Shown: in pieces, positions 1-6,327 of the stretch
Numbering within the stretch: the first letter of the stretch is position 1
Layout of the letters: each line of letters starts with the position of its first letter
DNA from: Bacteroidota bacterium
GTDB taxonomy: Bacteria; Bacteroidota; Bacteroidia; UBA7662; CANHCV01
Length of the DNA stretch: 59,730 bases
Direction: 5' to 3'
Assembly (NCBI GenBank): GCA_947459245.1
Contig: CANHCV010000006.1
Location: 1 to 59,730, forward strand
Position numbers and translations under genes: made by a program
Notes under the pieces: model-generated
The model's input: the letters and a program-made list of their open reading frames with translations, nothing else
Told to the model about the DNA's origin: nothing
Databases searched by the model: none

Positions 1-287
1 AGTTCGCTGGGTTTTCTTCTGAAAACCATTTGCAATAACTACTAATTTTCCATCATCAAAAAAACAAAAAATTCGGAAAATATCACTGCCATGTTGAACA
101 CGAATTTCATAGAGTCCATTCGTATTTTCCAAGTGCTTTAAATAGATTTCTGGCACCCTTGGTAAGTCTTCTAGCAGTTCAAGAGTCCAAACAATTTTGG
201 CTTTTACTTTATTTGTTTGTTGATCAAAGAACTCTTGGAAATAGTTTTAATAGAGGAATTTTTTCTAACCTTTTCATTTTTGGCCAC
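1..287 (-). pseudogene. HigB-like (Gp49 family) toxin, frameshifted and cut by the window edge
   Basis: Reading leftward, a frame encodes a typical phage-derived Gp49/HigB-type ribosome-dependent RNase toxin core: YFQEFFDQQ, then a Trp-Thr-Leu-Glu-Leu-Leu-Glu segment, YLKHLENTNGLYEIRVQ, FRIFCFFDDGKLVVIANGFQ. This frame has an in-frame stop just upstream of YFQEFF. The expected N-terminus (a GTG at 287-285 followed by AKNEKVRK) is in another frame, so a one-base slip around 244-248, in an A-run, separates start from core. The C-terminus and any antitoxin lie outside the window. The family assignment rests on conserved motif order. A sequencing error in the homopolymer is the main alternative to real inactivation. 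Confidence 0.6.
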
Positions 288-304
288 ATAACAAAACTAC
301 AAAA

Positions 305-322
305 GTTTCCCTAAAGTGAAAC
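305..322. promoter_or_regulatory. Inverted repeat GTTTC-N8-GAAAC, candidate antitoxin operator (left copy)
   Basis: An 18-base inverted repeat with perfect 5-base arms around an 8-base spacer, just upstream of the leftward broken toxin gene. A further GAAAC half-site follows at 331-335. The same architecture recurs at 429-446 before the rightward toxin-antitoxin genes, suggesting one DNA-binding protein (probably the XRE antitoxin encoded at 830-1156) recognises both. Binding is inferred. Confidence 0.45.
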
Positions 323-428
323 TTAAAAATGAAACTATTTAAGAGTTAGTTAAGCAATTTAACCATCTGCATTTTTAAGGTTATTTCCTTAAAAGCTTCT
401 TGCTATTGAAAAAAAAACACAAAAAAAT

Positions 429-446
429 GTTTCCAAATTTAGAAAC
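429..446. promoter_or_regulatory. Inverted repeat GTTTC-N8-GAAAC, candidate antitoxin operator (right copy)
   Basis: Second copy of the inverted repeat with the same arms and spacer length but a different, AT-rich spacer. It lies about 40-55 bases upstream of the rightward toxin gene, the usual position of an autoregulatory operator in toxin-antitoxin loci. The conserved arms with a diverged spacer are what a protein-binding site would show. Confidence 0.45.
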
Positions 447-483
447 TTTCAATACCTTAGTGACGTTTAACAAGAGGCATTAA

Positions 484-825
484 ATAAGGTTTTTTGAAAC
501 AAAATTCTTAGAAGAAGCAGATGAGTTCATTTCGCAACTGGACCCAAAAACGATCAAGAAAATCTTATACAATATCGATCTTGCCGAACAGACGAATGAC
601 CCAAAACTTTTTAAAAAACTTCAAAATGACATTTGGGAGTTACGGACAAATTTCGCAGGACTTCAAATTAGACTTCTGGCCTTTTGGGACAAGACCGATA
701 ACAAAGAAACTTTGGTTATTGCGACCCACGGTTTCATCAAGAAAGTTGATAAAGTTCCTGCAAATGAAATTGACCGGGCAGTAAAACTTAGAAACAATTA
801 TTTTAACAATAAACCAAAAAAGTAA
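484..825 (+). CDS. RelE/HigB-type (Gp49 family) toxin, non-canonical or damaged start
   Basis: The frame encodes FETKFLEEADEF, DPKTIKKILYNID, KLFKKLQNDIWELRT, GLQIRLLAFWDK and TLVIATHGFIKK, the motif order of the Gp49/HigB mRNA interferase family, and ends 4 bases before an XRE antitoxin gene. Toxin-first order is typical of higBA-type loci, where the toxin cleaves translated mRNA and the antitoxin neutralises it and represses the operon. No ATG, GTG or TTG exists in this frame between the upstream stop (481-483) and the conserved core. The only plausible initiator is ATA at 484, preceded by AAGAGG six bases upstream. Alternatively, one or more T residues have been lost or gained in the T-run at 490-495 and the original start lay in another frame. 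The product is recognisable, but whether it is expressed is unclear. Confidence 0.6.
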   Translation: MRFFETKFLEEADEFISQLDPKTIKKILYNIDLAEQTNDPKLFKKLQNDIWELRTNFAGLQIRLLAFWDKTDNKETLVIATHGFIKKVDKVPANEIDRAVKLRNNYFNNKPKK

Positions 826-829
826 TTCC

Positions 830-1156
830 ATGGCAAAGAAAGATTTAAAAACTTATTCACTTGCCGAGATGAAAGACAAGTATATCGGCAAAGTTGGAAC
901 GACCGAACGAGACGAATACGAATACGAACTTCGTATGACTGTTTTGGGCACAATGATTAAAACTGCAAGACAAGAGAGAAACTTGACCCAAGAAGAACTT
1001 GGAAAACTTGTTGGAGTTCAGAAATCCCAAATCTCTAAACTTGAAAACGGTGCTAACAGTGCCACGATCGACACCATTTTGAAAGTGTTTAAGGCACTAA
1101 AAGCAGAAATAAACTTCAACGTAAAACTTGAAGATCACTTTGTTAAACTCGCTTGA
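830..1156 (+). CDS. XRE-family (HigA-like) antitoxin
   Basis: A 108-residue protein whose C-terminal half is a Cro/C1-type helix-turn-helix: RQERNLTQEELGKLVGV, then SQISKLENG, then TIDTILKVFKAL, covering about residues 47-92. The N-terminal ~45 residues are charged (TERDEYEYELR) and probably contact the toxin. It begins 4 bases after the toxin stop, so the two are co-transcribed. By analogy with HigA proteins it should neutralise the toxin and bind the operon promoter; the inverted repeats at 305-322 and 429-446 are the obvious candidate sites. Assignment to the XRE antitoxins is confident; the exact subfamily is not. Confidence 0.88.
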   Translation: MAKKDLKTYSLAEMKDKYIGKVGTTERDEYEYELRMTVLGTMIKTARQERNLTQEELGKLVGVQKSQISKLENGANSATIDTILKVFKALKAEINFNVKLEDHFVKLA

Positions 1157-1278
1157 AAACATTCAAAGGCGTATGAACCAACAGCACCTATCTAAAATGC
1201 GGGTGGGTTCAAAAAAAGTGAGTTTTTTGAGACAAATTTAGCGGTTAAACCGCATTGTGGAAGCTAAACAACATCCAA

Positions 1279-1899
1279 TTAACTTTTCAAACCCTTCTTG
1301 CACTTCGAACAAAAGGCCTTGGGTTCATTTTCAATGTTTGCCCCTTTGCCTTGGGCATCCTTCATCATGCAATGCGGAGTGACGCAATGCTCCAACCCGT
1401 AATTGTGACCCAATTCGTGCAACACCACGTAAGCCAATTTCTTCTGCAGTTTGTTGTTGCCGAAACGACTGCTGCTAACAACGCAAGCATTTCCCGGTTG
1501 CCGGCCTAATCCAAAAATGCGGTAGTTTGGGTAGATTTTCCCATTCAATTTCCGATCGGTGCAAATATCCAGATTCGTCAAGATCAAAACTTTGGCCTTT
1601 TTCGCCCCGTATTTTTGTTGGATAAAGCCGAGAATTTTGTTCGCGTTGTACCGCCCTTGGATGGGCGACATGCATTTTTTCGGAAACGAAGTGGGCGGTA
1701 AGGTTTTTGTTTTTACCCGGTAAAAACCCTCAATTTCCCGTTGCATCTTCACCACCAAATCGGGTGGGAATTGAAGGGTTGGAACCACATAAATAATTTC
1801 CTTAACGTCCGTTTTCCTCGCCTTGGAAGTCTGAGAATCTCCCGCCGTGGCGCAGAAAGCCAAGGCTAAGAGCAGAACGATTTTTTGAAGGTTTTTCAT
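1279..1899 (-). CDS. Archaemetzincin-like zinc metalloprotease with N-terminal signal sequence
   Basis: The 206-residue protein carries the archaemetzincin signature near residues 160-178: HELGHNYGLEHC, then a short loop and HCMM, followed by FCSKCKK. The HExxHxxGxxH motif binds the catalytic zinc with Glu as general base; the four Cys are the structural zinc site of this family. Unlike the cytosolic archaeal proteins, it starts with a basic stretch and a hydrophobic segment (IVLLLALAFCATA), predicting export to the periplasm or outer surface. The Cys in that segment is not in a good lipobox. Its ATG overlaps the stop of the upstream PLP-enzyme gene by 4 bases, so it is the third gene of a tightly coupled operon. 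Substrate unknown. Confidence 0.82.
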   Translation of the reverse strand: MKNLQKIVLLLALAFCATAGDSQTSKARKTDVKEIIYVVPTLQFPPDLVVKMQREIEGFYRVKTKTLPPTSFPKKCMSPIQGRYNANKILGFIQQKYGAKKAKVLILTNLDICTDRKLNGKIYPNYRIFGLGRQPGNACVVSSSRFGNNKLQKKLAYVVLHELGHNYGLEHCVTPHCMMKDAQGKGANIENEPKAFCSKCKKGLKS

Positions 1900-3041
1900 C
1901 CTCTTTCATTTTTTAAAACATCCAACAATTGCTGCAATTGGTTTTCATCGTTGAAGACCTGGAACGAATAACGCACAAACGTGTTTCCGTTTTGTTCGGT
2001 CACCGGAATTTCGATGCGGTAATGATCCACCAATTTTCTGTACAAATTTACTGGATTTTTGGTTGGAAACGGAATCGCAAACATCTGCCCCAACCAATCG
2101 GAAGTCATGGGCGCATGCGCCTCTACCCCTAACGCTTCCGTAAATCGTGGCGCCCAATCCCGAACAATTTGCTGGCACCGTTTCGCCACGTTCCACCAAT
2201 CGTTCTCTTCCATGTACCGAATGGCGGCAGGAACGGTGAGAAAGGCCGAATAATCGCGGGTTCCGTTCATTTGATGGTAATCCAAAAACAACGAATCGGA
2301 AGGTGCCGCACTTCGATACCCCCAACTGATCACCAACGGATCGATCCAAGCCTGTTGTTGGGGATTCGCGTACAGAAACGAAGCCCCCTTGGGCGCCATC
2401 ATCCATTTATGGCAAGCTCCGAAATACAAATCGGCGCCCAGTTCCCGAAGATTCAACGGCAATAGGGCGGGCGTGTGCGCCCCATCGATGATGGTGAGCA
2501 TGCCTCGGCGTTTGGCTTCAGCAATGATTTCTTCCACCGGTAAAACGAGTGCCGTAGAACTGGTGATGTGGCTCAAAAAAACGACCTTGGTTTTCTCCGT
2601 TGCTGCCAACCAAAAGTCTTTCAAAAATTGATCTTTCGAAACGATGGGCATGGAAATGTGGGCTCGTTTCATCACAAATCCTCGCTTTTCGGCGTAATAA
2701 TCCCAGGTGCGATCCATGGCGCCGTACTCCAAATTGGTGGTGAGCACTTCCTCCCCTGCCGCAATGGGCAAGGCGCGAACGATGGCATTTCCGGCGTAAC
2801 TCGGATTGGTCACAAACACCAAATCGCGGGCTGAAGCACCCAAATACTTCCCCAAAGCTTCCCGCGACTCGGCCAAAGCCTCCAATCCGAATTTGGTGAT
2901 GAATTGAACGGGGGAGGCTTCGAGCTTGCGTTGCCAATTTTGATATTCTTCAAACACGGGTCTCGGACAAGCCCCGAACGATCCGAAATTCAGAAACGAT
3001 AGCTCTCCATCGAGCAGAAAATCTTTTTTAAGCGGATTCAT
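1896..3041 (-). CDS. Class-V aminotransferase-fold PLP enzyme (isopenicillin-N-epimerase/cysteine-desulfurase-like)
   Basis: A 381-residue fold-type I PLP enzyme. The Schiff-base lysine is Lys212 in GACHKWMMAPKG, and the Asp that binds the pyridine nitrogen is in IIDGAHTPALLPL. This HKW context and the N-terminus (FLNFGSFGACPRPVFEEYQ) resemble isopenicillin-N epimerase-like and kynureninase-like members of the class-V group; substrate cannot be read from sequence. It overlaps the upstream permease gene by 14 bases and the downstream metalloprotease gene by 4, so the three are translated as a coupled unit. Association with an amino-acid permease suggests an amino acid or small peptide-derived substrate (inference). 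Confidence 0.8.
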   Translation of the reverse strand: MNPLKKDFLLDGELSFLNFGSFGACPRPVFEEYQNWQRKLEASPVQFITKFGLEALAESREALGKYLGASARDLVFVTNPSYAGNAIVRALPIAAGEEVLTTNLEYGAMDRTWDYYAEKRGFVMKRAHISMPIVSKDQFLKDFWLAATEKTKVVFLSHITSSTALVLPVEEIIAEAKRRGMLTIIDGAHTPALLPLNLRELGADLYFGACHKWMMAPKGASFLYANPQQQAWIDPLVISWGYRSAAPSDSLFLDYHQMNGTRDYSAFLTVPAAIRYMEENDWWNVAKRCQQIVRDWAPRFTEALGVEAHAPMTSDWLGQMFAIPFPTKNPVNLYRKLVDHYRIEIPVTEQNGNTFVRYSFQVFNDENQLQQLLDVLKNERG

Positions 3042-4365
3042 GCGATTTTTTTAAAAGCTTTTTAAGGATAAAATACAGGGGGAATCCGGCCAGGAACAGA
3101 CCCAAACCGATCCAAAATGCTTGCGGATCTTGAAGCATCACGCTGATGGTAACTCCCAAATAAATCAGTACAAAGAGGATGGGCCCCCAAGGGTAGCCTT
3201 TCATTTCAAAAATTTCGTTGGGGGCTTCAGCAGCTTTTTTCCTCAACCAAAAAATGGAAGCCGCACCAAGGATAAACCCAATGCTATCAAAAAACATCAC
3301 GTAACCCAAAATCTTTTGGAAGGATTCCAGAAATACCACCGAAAGCACCATCACCACACAGAAAAATCCGATTCCCCAAACGGGAACTTGTTTGGACTTG
3401 GACAACTTCTGAAAAACCTTGGGCAGCACTCCTTCTTCGGCCATGGCCACATAAATTCGAGAACTGCTGATGAGGGTGACGTTGGCAAAACTCATCACCG
3501 CCAAATAAAACAGTAAGTTCAGAAACAGTTGGGCTTGAGCTCCACCCATGAGAAACGTTAGATCCGACGCCAATGTGTTGGTGGATGCCATGTGCGGAAG
3601 TCCGAGAGCCGAAACATAACTCCAATTGATGGCCATGTAAAGCACCATGATGAGCAAAATTCCACCCAGAACGGCCTTGGGAATGGTTCGTTTCGGTTGG
3701 TCGATATCGCCCCCAAAATTGATGATGCTTTGGTAACCGCCGAATGTAAAAAAGATGGGAACGAAGCAAAGCAATAGATTTTTCCATGAGAACGGGGCCG
3801 GTGGAAGATCGTGAACCGCCGGAGAGGGAGTCACCCAAAACAAAGCCGAAATGAGGAACACCATCAATCCGATTTTGATGATCATGAGGATGTTGATGAG
3901 GCGGCTGCTCATTTTTAATCCAAGAAGATTGAAGCCCCATAAAAAGGCGATGGTGCACAGGGCGATGCTCCCTTCGGAAATGTTGAGGGAATACCCAAAA
4001 CGTCCGCCGAAGTCGTGCAGAAACGAATGCAGGTAACTGCTTCCGAGGAGGGTAACGGCCGTGGTGGCCCCTGCGTTGCTGATGACCAAAATCCAGTTCA
4101 CCATGAAGGCCACCACGGGATGGTACACCCGCGAAAAGACTTTGTAAAATCCGCCGCTCACGGGAAGTCGGGTGCCAATTTCGGCAAAGATGAACGATCC
4201 AATAAAGCTCACCGCTCCGCCCAAGATCCATGCCCAGAAATAAACGGCTTCCGATCCTTGGGCGTGCCGCGCCACTTCGGAGGGGGTTCGAAATATTCCC
4301 ATCCCAATAACCAATCCCGCCACAATGAAGGTGACGTCCAACGTTTTTAATCGGTGCTGACTCAT
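3028..4365 (-). CDS. APC-family amino-acid permease
   Basis: A 445-residue integral membrane protein with about 12 hydrophobic segments. The N-terminus (MSQHRLKTLDVTFIVAGLVIGMGIFRTP) has the GxxIGxGIF motif of transmembrane helix 1 of the amino acid-polyamine-organocation superfamily, followed by GSEAVYFWAWILGG and ARLP-type helix-2 sequence (AEIGTRLPVSGGFYKVF). It most resembles the LAT/SteT-like exchangers. It should move amino acids across the inner membrane; specificity is not predictable. First gene of a three-gene operon with the PLP enzyme and archaemetzincin; the 128 bases upstream contain no clear TAnnTTTG box. Confidence 0.88.
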   Translation of the reverse strand: MSQHRLKTLDVTFIVAGLVIGMGIFRTPSEVARHAQGSEAVYFWAWILGGAVSFIGSFIFAEIGTRLPVSGGFYKVFSRVYHPVVAFMVNWILVISNAGATTAVTLLGSSYLHSFLHDFGGRFGYSLNISEGSIALCTIAFLWGFNLLGLKMSSRLINILMIIKIGLMVFLISALFWVTPSPAVHDLPPAPFSWKNLLLCFVPIFFTFGGYQSIINFGGDIDQPKRTIPKAVLGGILLIMVLYMAINWSYVSALGLPHMASTNTLASDLTFLMGGAQAQLFLNLLFYLAVMSFANVTLISSSRIYVAMAEEGVLPKVFQKLSKSKQVPVWGIGFFCVVMVLSVVFLESFQKILGYVMFFDSIGFILGAASIFWLRKKAAEAPNEIFEMKGYPWGPILFVLIYLGVTISVMLQDPQAFWIGLGLFLAGFPLYFILKKLLKKSHESA

Positions 4366-4493
4366 GGGAAGTAAGATAAGAAGGAGGAGCGAATCAACCG
4401 AAAAATATTCAGTCGAATTTAGGTTGAAGCCTCCGCTTTAACCTTTGAGATGGGTTACGACTCGGTATCAAAACGATTTCTACCCTTCAATCT

Positions 4494-4907
4494 TTATAAC
4501 TTTAAGCACAATTCATCTGGAGATAACACCTCAATTTCGCTGGTTTTAAAATTCTTTAGATTTCTTGTAACCAAGTAATTCATTCCGGGAATGGATGATG
4601 CGCACTGCATTTGAACAGCATCTTCAAAGTCTTTAATGCTTGATCGCAAACCCTTTTTTAATCCATCTAAATCCACTGGAATAACTTCAATAAAGTCGAG
4701 TAGGTTGAAAAGAATCGTTCTAAGTTCCTTTTCATCCACGTATTTCTTCAACAAATAATGGGCGGTTACGATGGAATGGGAAGAGGTGTAAAGGTGTGTT
4801 TTGTTTTCTTCTTTGCTTTTGAAAATTTCGATGGCATGTTTGCTGAAGGGCTTCCGATCGGCGATGAGGTCGATCAAAATATTGGTATCGAGAAACACTT
4901 TTAACAT
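4494..4907 (-). CDS. PIN-domain (VapC-like) RNase toxin
   Basis: A 137-residue PIN domain. It begins MLKVFLDTNILIDLI, giving the first catalytic Asp (residue 7), and has a second acidic cluster in KDFEDAVQMQCA, the magnesium-binding site of PIN nucleases; the C-terminus keeps YLVTRNLKNF and the SPDEL segment common in Bacteroidota PIN toxins. VapC-type proteins cleave tRNA or rRNA. Its ATG shares one base with the TGA of the upstream antitoxin gene, the usual tight coupling of vapBC pairs. Confidence 0.85.
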   Translation of the reverse strand: MLKVFLDTNILIDLIADRKPFSKHAIEIFKSKEENKTHLYTSSHSIVTAHYLLKKYVDEKELRTILFNLLDFIEVIPVDLDGLKKGLRSSIKDFEDAVQMQCASSIPGMNYLVTRNLKNFKTSEIEVLSPDELCLKL

Positions 4908-5149
4908 CAGGAGTGCTTCTTTTCAATGGCAGATAATCGTTCTTTCGACTCGTCGAAATCTTCTGGTAGTTGAACGGAGCCGACCAACTTTTTTAGTTTT
5001 GGGGAAAGATCTGAGGGATTTTTTTCTTCGGTAATGGTTGCGAGGTAGTTTTCAACCAATTCAGACAGGCTTCTTCCGGTTTCTTTTGCGTAGGATTTCG
5101 CCTTTTCAATCACCTTTTTTTCTACGGTTAGGGTCAACTTGGTTAGCAT
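4907..5149 (-). CDS. DUF6364-like / ribbon-helix-helix antitoxin
   Basis: An 80-residue protein starting MLTKLTLTVEKKVIEKAKSY with a following SLSELVENYLATI, the beta-strand plus two helices of a ribbon-helix-helix DNA-binding fold as in DUF6364 antitoxins. The charged C-terminal half (PEDFDESKERLSAIEKK) probably wraps the PIN toxin. It lies directly upstream of, and overlaps by one base, the PIN-domain gene. The promoter carries repeated ACGTGTT motifs that are good operator candidates. Confidence 0.8.
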   Translation of the reverse strand: MLTKLTLTVEKKVIEKAKSYAKETGRSLSELVENYLATITEEKNPSDLSPKLKKLVGSVQLPEDFDESKERLSAIEKKHS

Positions 5150-5180
5150 AACACGTGTTTTATTTTCAAAGATACGTGTT
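5150..5180 (-). promoter_or_regulatory. Promoter and candidate operator of the VapBC-like pair
   Basis: On the minus strand a perfect Bacteroidota -7 box TATCTTTG lies at 5174-5167, predicting a start about 14 bases before the antitoxin ATG. It is flanked by a perfect 10-base palindrome AACACGTGTT (5150-5159) and a second ACGTGTT (5174-5180). Two half-sites bracketing the -7 box are what autorepression by an RHH antitoxin would require. The box is seen directly; operator function is inferred. Confidence 0.55.
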
Positions 5181-5229
5181 GCCGAGAATTATTCAATGGT
5201 TTAGGAAAAATGATAAGATAAAAATTACC

Positions 5230-5324
5230 TCACCCCTACTCCTCCCGAATCCGGGGATCGATCCACCGGTGGATGCGATCGGTGAGGGCTTGAAGGAACA
5301 TGAATAGGATGGAAACCAATAAAA
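5230..5324. repeat. 95-bp direct repeat, distal copy: orphan 3' end of the ABC permease gene
   Basis: Matches 6233-6327 over 95 bases with three substitutions and no gaps. Read leftward it encodes the same last 28 or so residues and stop codon of the permease (ending DRIHRWIDPRIREE). The three differences are all third-position synonymous changes (Phe, Ile and His codons). It is an orphan gene end separated from the intact permease by the Fic cassette. Confidence 0.9.
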
Positions 5325-5340
5325 AAGTTGAAAAATTTTG

Positions 5341-5348
5341 TACATTTG
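5341..5348 (+). promoter_or_regulatory. -7 promoter box of the Fic antitoxin-toxin operon
   Basis: TACATTTG, a perfect TAnnTTTG match, 22 bases before the antitoxin ATG and only 17 bases inside the cassette boundary, so the cassette brings its own promoter. No convincing -33 TTTG is visible. Confidence 0.5.
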
Positions 5349-5370
5349 ACCAAGGAATAATCCTAAAGAA

Positions 5371-5592
5371 ATGTACATCCCTATTGAAATTGACCGAGAA
5401 AATTTGACCATCATGGGGGTAAAATTTTCCGATTTAATAACTTTAGAAAACACTGCCAATGCAATAGGTAGTGCCATGTTTGAGGGTTTTCAACCTACTC
5501 CTAAGGGGATTGAAATCATTCGTGACTACGTGACCGGGAAAATTTCTCTAAAAGATTTCATCTTAAATGCCAAAGAAAAAGCTTTTGTCTAA
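5371..5592 (+). CDS. VbhA-like antitoxin of the Fic toxin
   Basis: A 73-residue protein with the class-I Fic inhibitor helix: SAMFEG (Ser-x3-Glu-Gly, matching the [S/T]xxxE[G/N] inhibition motif) followed by QPTPKGIEIIRDYVTGKISLKDFI, the typical VbhA 'EGxxP ... YVxGxIS' layout. In class-I systems the Glu occupies the ATP gamma-phosphate site of the Fic protein and blocks AMPylation. It overlaps the Fic gene by 26 bases. The N-terminal half (MYIPIEIDRENLTIMGVKF) is a short extension of unknown role. Confidence 0.85.
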   Translation: MYIPIEIDRENLTIMGVKFSDLITLENTANAIGSAMFEGFQPTPKGIEIIRDYVTGKISLKDFILNAKEKAFV

Positions 5593-6184
5593 TTCTTATC
5601 AGTACATCGATCCTCATTTTACCTACATTAATCCAAATTCTGGAATATTATTTAATTTACAAGGGATTGAAGATCCTGAAGTTTTTATTTTCTTTGAAAG
5701 TGGATCAGTTGCAAAAAGGTTAAATCAACTTCATGCAAATCCGATTAAAATAATAGGGATTGAAACCCTTTTTGAAATTCACAAATTTTTATTTCAAGAC
5801 ATTTTTTCATGGGCGGGGGAAACAAGAAAAGTTGAAATAAGTAAAGATGGAAAACAATTTTTCCCCATTGCATTCTTTGAAAGTGGTTTTAAATACTTGG
5901 AAAATCTCATTAACACGTACAAGTCAATCCCAAAAGATGATAAATTGCAACTGTCAGAAAAATTGGCAGAAATCCTTGATAATTTAAATTACTTACATCC
6001 ATTTAGAGAAGGTAACGGAAGGACTCAACGCGAGTTCCTTAGGGTTTTGGCACTAGAAAAAGGTTATTCACTAAATTTAAATCCTCCGGATAATAAGGAC
6101 ATTTACGATCGCTACATGAACGGAACAATAGATAGCGACTTGAAAATTCTAAACTCATTAATTTTTGAGCAATTAATGCATTAA
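5567..6184 (+). CDS. Fic-domain AMP-transferase toxin (VbhT-like, class I)
   Basis: A 205-residue Fic protein with the catalytic motif HPFREGNGR at residues 144-152 (His is the general base; Glu/Asn-Gly-Arg position the nucleotide phosphates) and an upstream FSWAGETRKVEISKDGKQFF segment that forms the target-docking flap. Such enzymes transfer AMP from ATP to target proteins, for example topoisomerase subunits in VbhT and FicT. It lacks the N-terminal inhibitory helix of class-II Fic proteins, in keeping with inhibition by the separate antitoxin. It overlaps the antitoxin gene by 26 bases. Codon use is AT-rich compared with neighbours, consistent with acquisition. Confidence 0.9.
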   Translation: MPKKKLLSNSYQYIDPHFTYINPNSGILFNLQGIEDPEVFIFFESGSVAKRLNQLHANPIKIIGIETLFEIHKFLFQDIFSWAGETRKVEISKDGKQFFPIAFFESGFKYLENLINTYKSIPKDDKLQLSEKLAEILDNLNYLHPFREGNGRTQREFLRVLALEKGYSLNLNPPDNKDIYDRYMNGTIDSDLKILNSLIFEQLMH

Positions 6185-6232
6185 AAATACTTTTCCCGTT
6201 TTTTTTCAAATTCTTTTGAATCTTACCTCCCC

Positions 6233-6327
6233 TCACCCCTACTCCTCCCGAATCCGGGGATCGATCCACCGATGAATGCGATCGGTGAGGGCTTGAAGAA
6301 ACATGAATAGGATGGAAACCAATAAAA
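6233..6327. repeat. 95-bp direct repeat, proximal copy: 3' end of the intact ABC permease gene
   Basis: This copy contains the stop codon (6239-6241 on the minus strand) and last codons of the intact permease gene. It pairs with 5230-5324 (92 of 95 bases identical). Similarity stops abruptly at the right boundary, where only this copy continues into the gene. Confidence 0.9.

Larger units (their letters stand above)
5325..6232. mobile_element. Inserted VbhA/Fic toxin-antitoxin cassette between duplicated permease 3' ends
   Basis: A visibly AT-rich 908-bp segment holding only an antitoxin gene, a Fic gene and their promoter. It is bounded on both sides by 95-bp copies of the 3' end of the adjacent ABC permease gene, the structure left when a segment enters at a gene's 3' end and rebuilds that end. 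No integrase, transposase or terminal inverted repeats were found, so the mechanism is unknown; homologous recombination with a cassette carried in another strain would suffice. Confidence 0.6.

Noticed and set aside
521-784. Open frame starting at ATG 521
   Set aside because: It overlaps the RelE/HigB toxin in another frame and its translation has no family features; the toxin frame shows the conserved motifs.
1241-1253. GCGGTTAAACCGC palindrome as a terminator of the antitoxin or metalloprotease gene
   Set aside because: The stem is only six base pairs with a one-base loop and no T-run on either side.
5193-5477. Leftward 94-codon open frame across the cassette junction
   Set aside because: It crosses the orphan permease end in the wrong frame and the antitoxin gene antisense; the real content of 5230-5324 is the permease tail in another frame.
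6205-6220. TTCAAA/TTTGAA hairpin as a Fic terminator or element end
   Set aside because: The stem is weak and has no T-run after it; no matching inverted repeat at the other end of the cassette.
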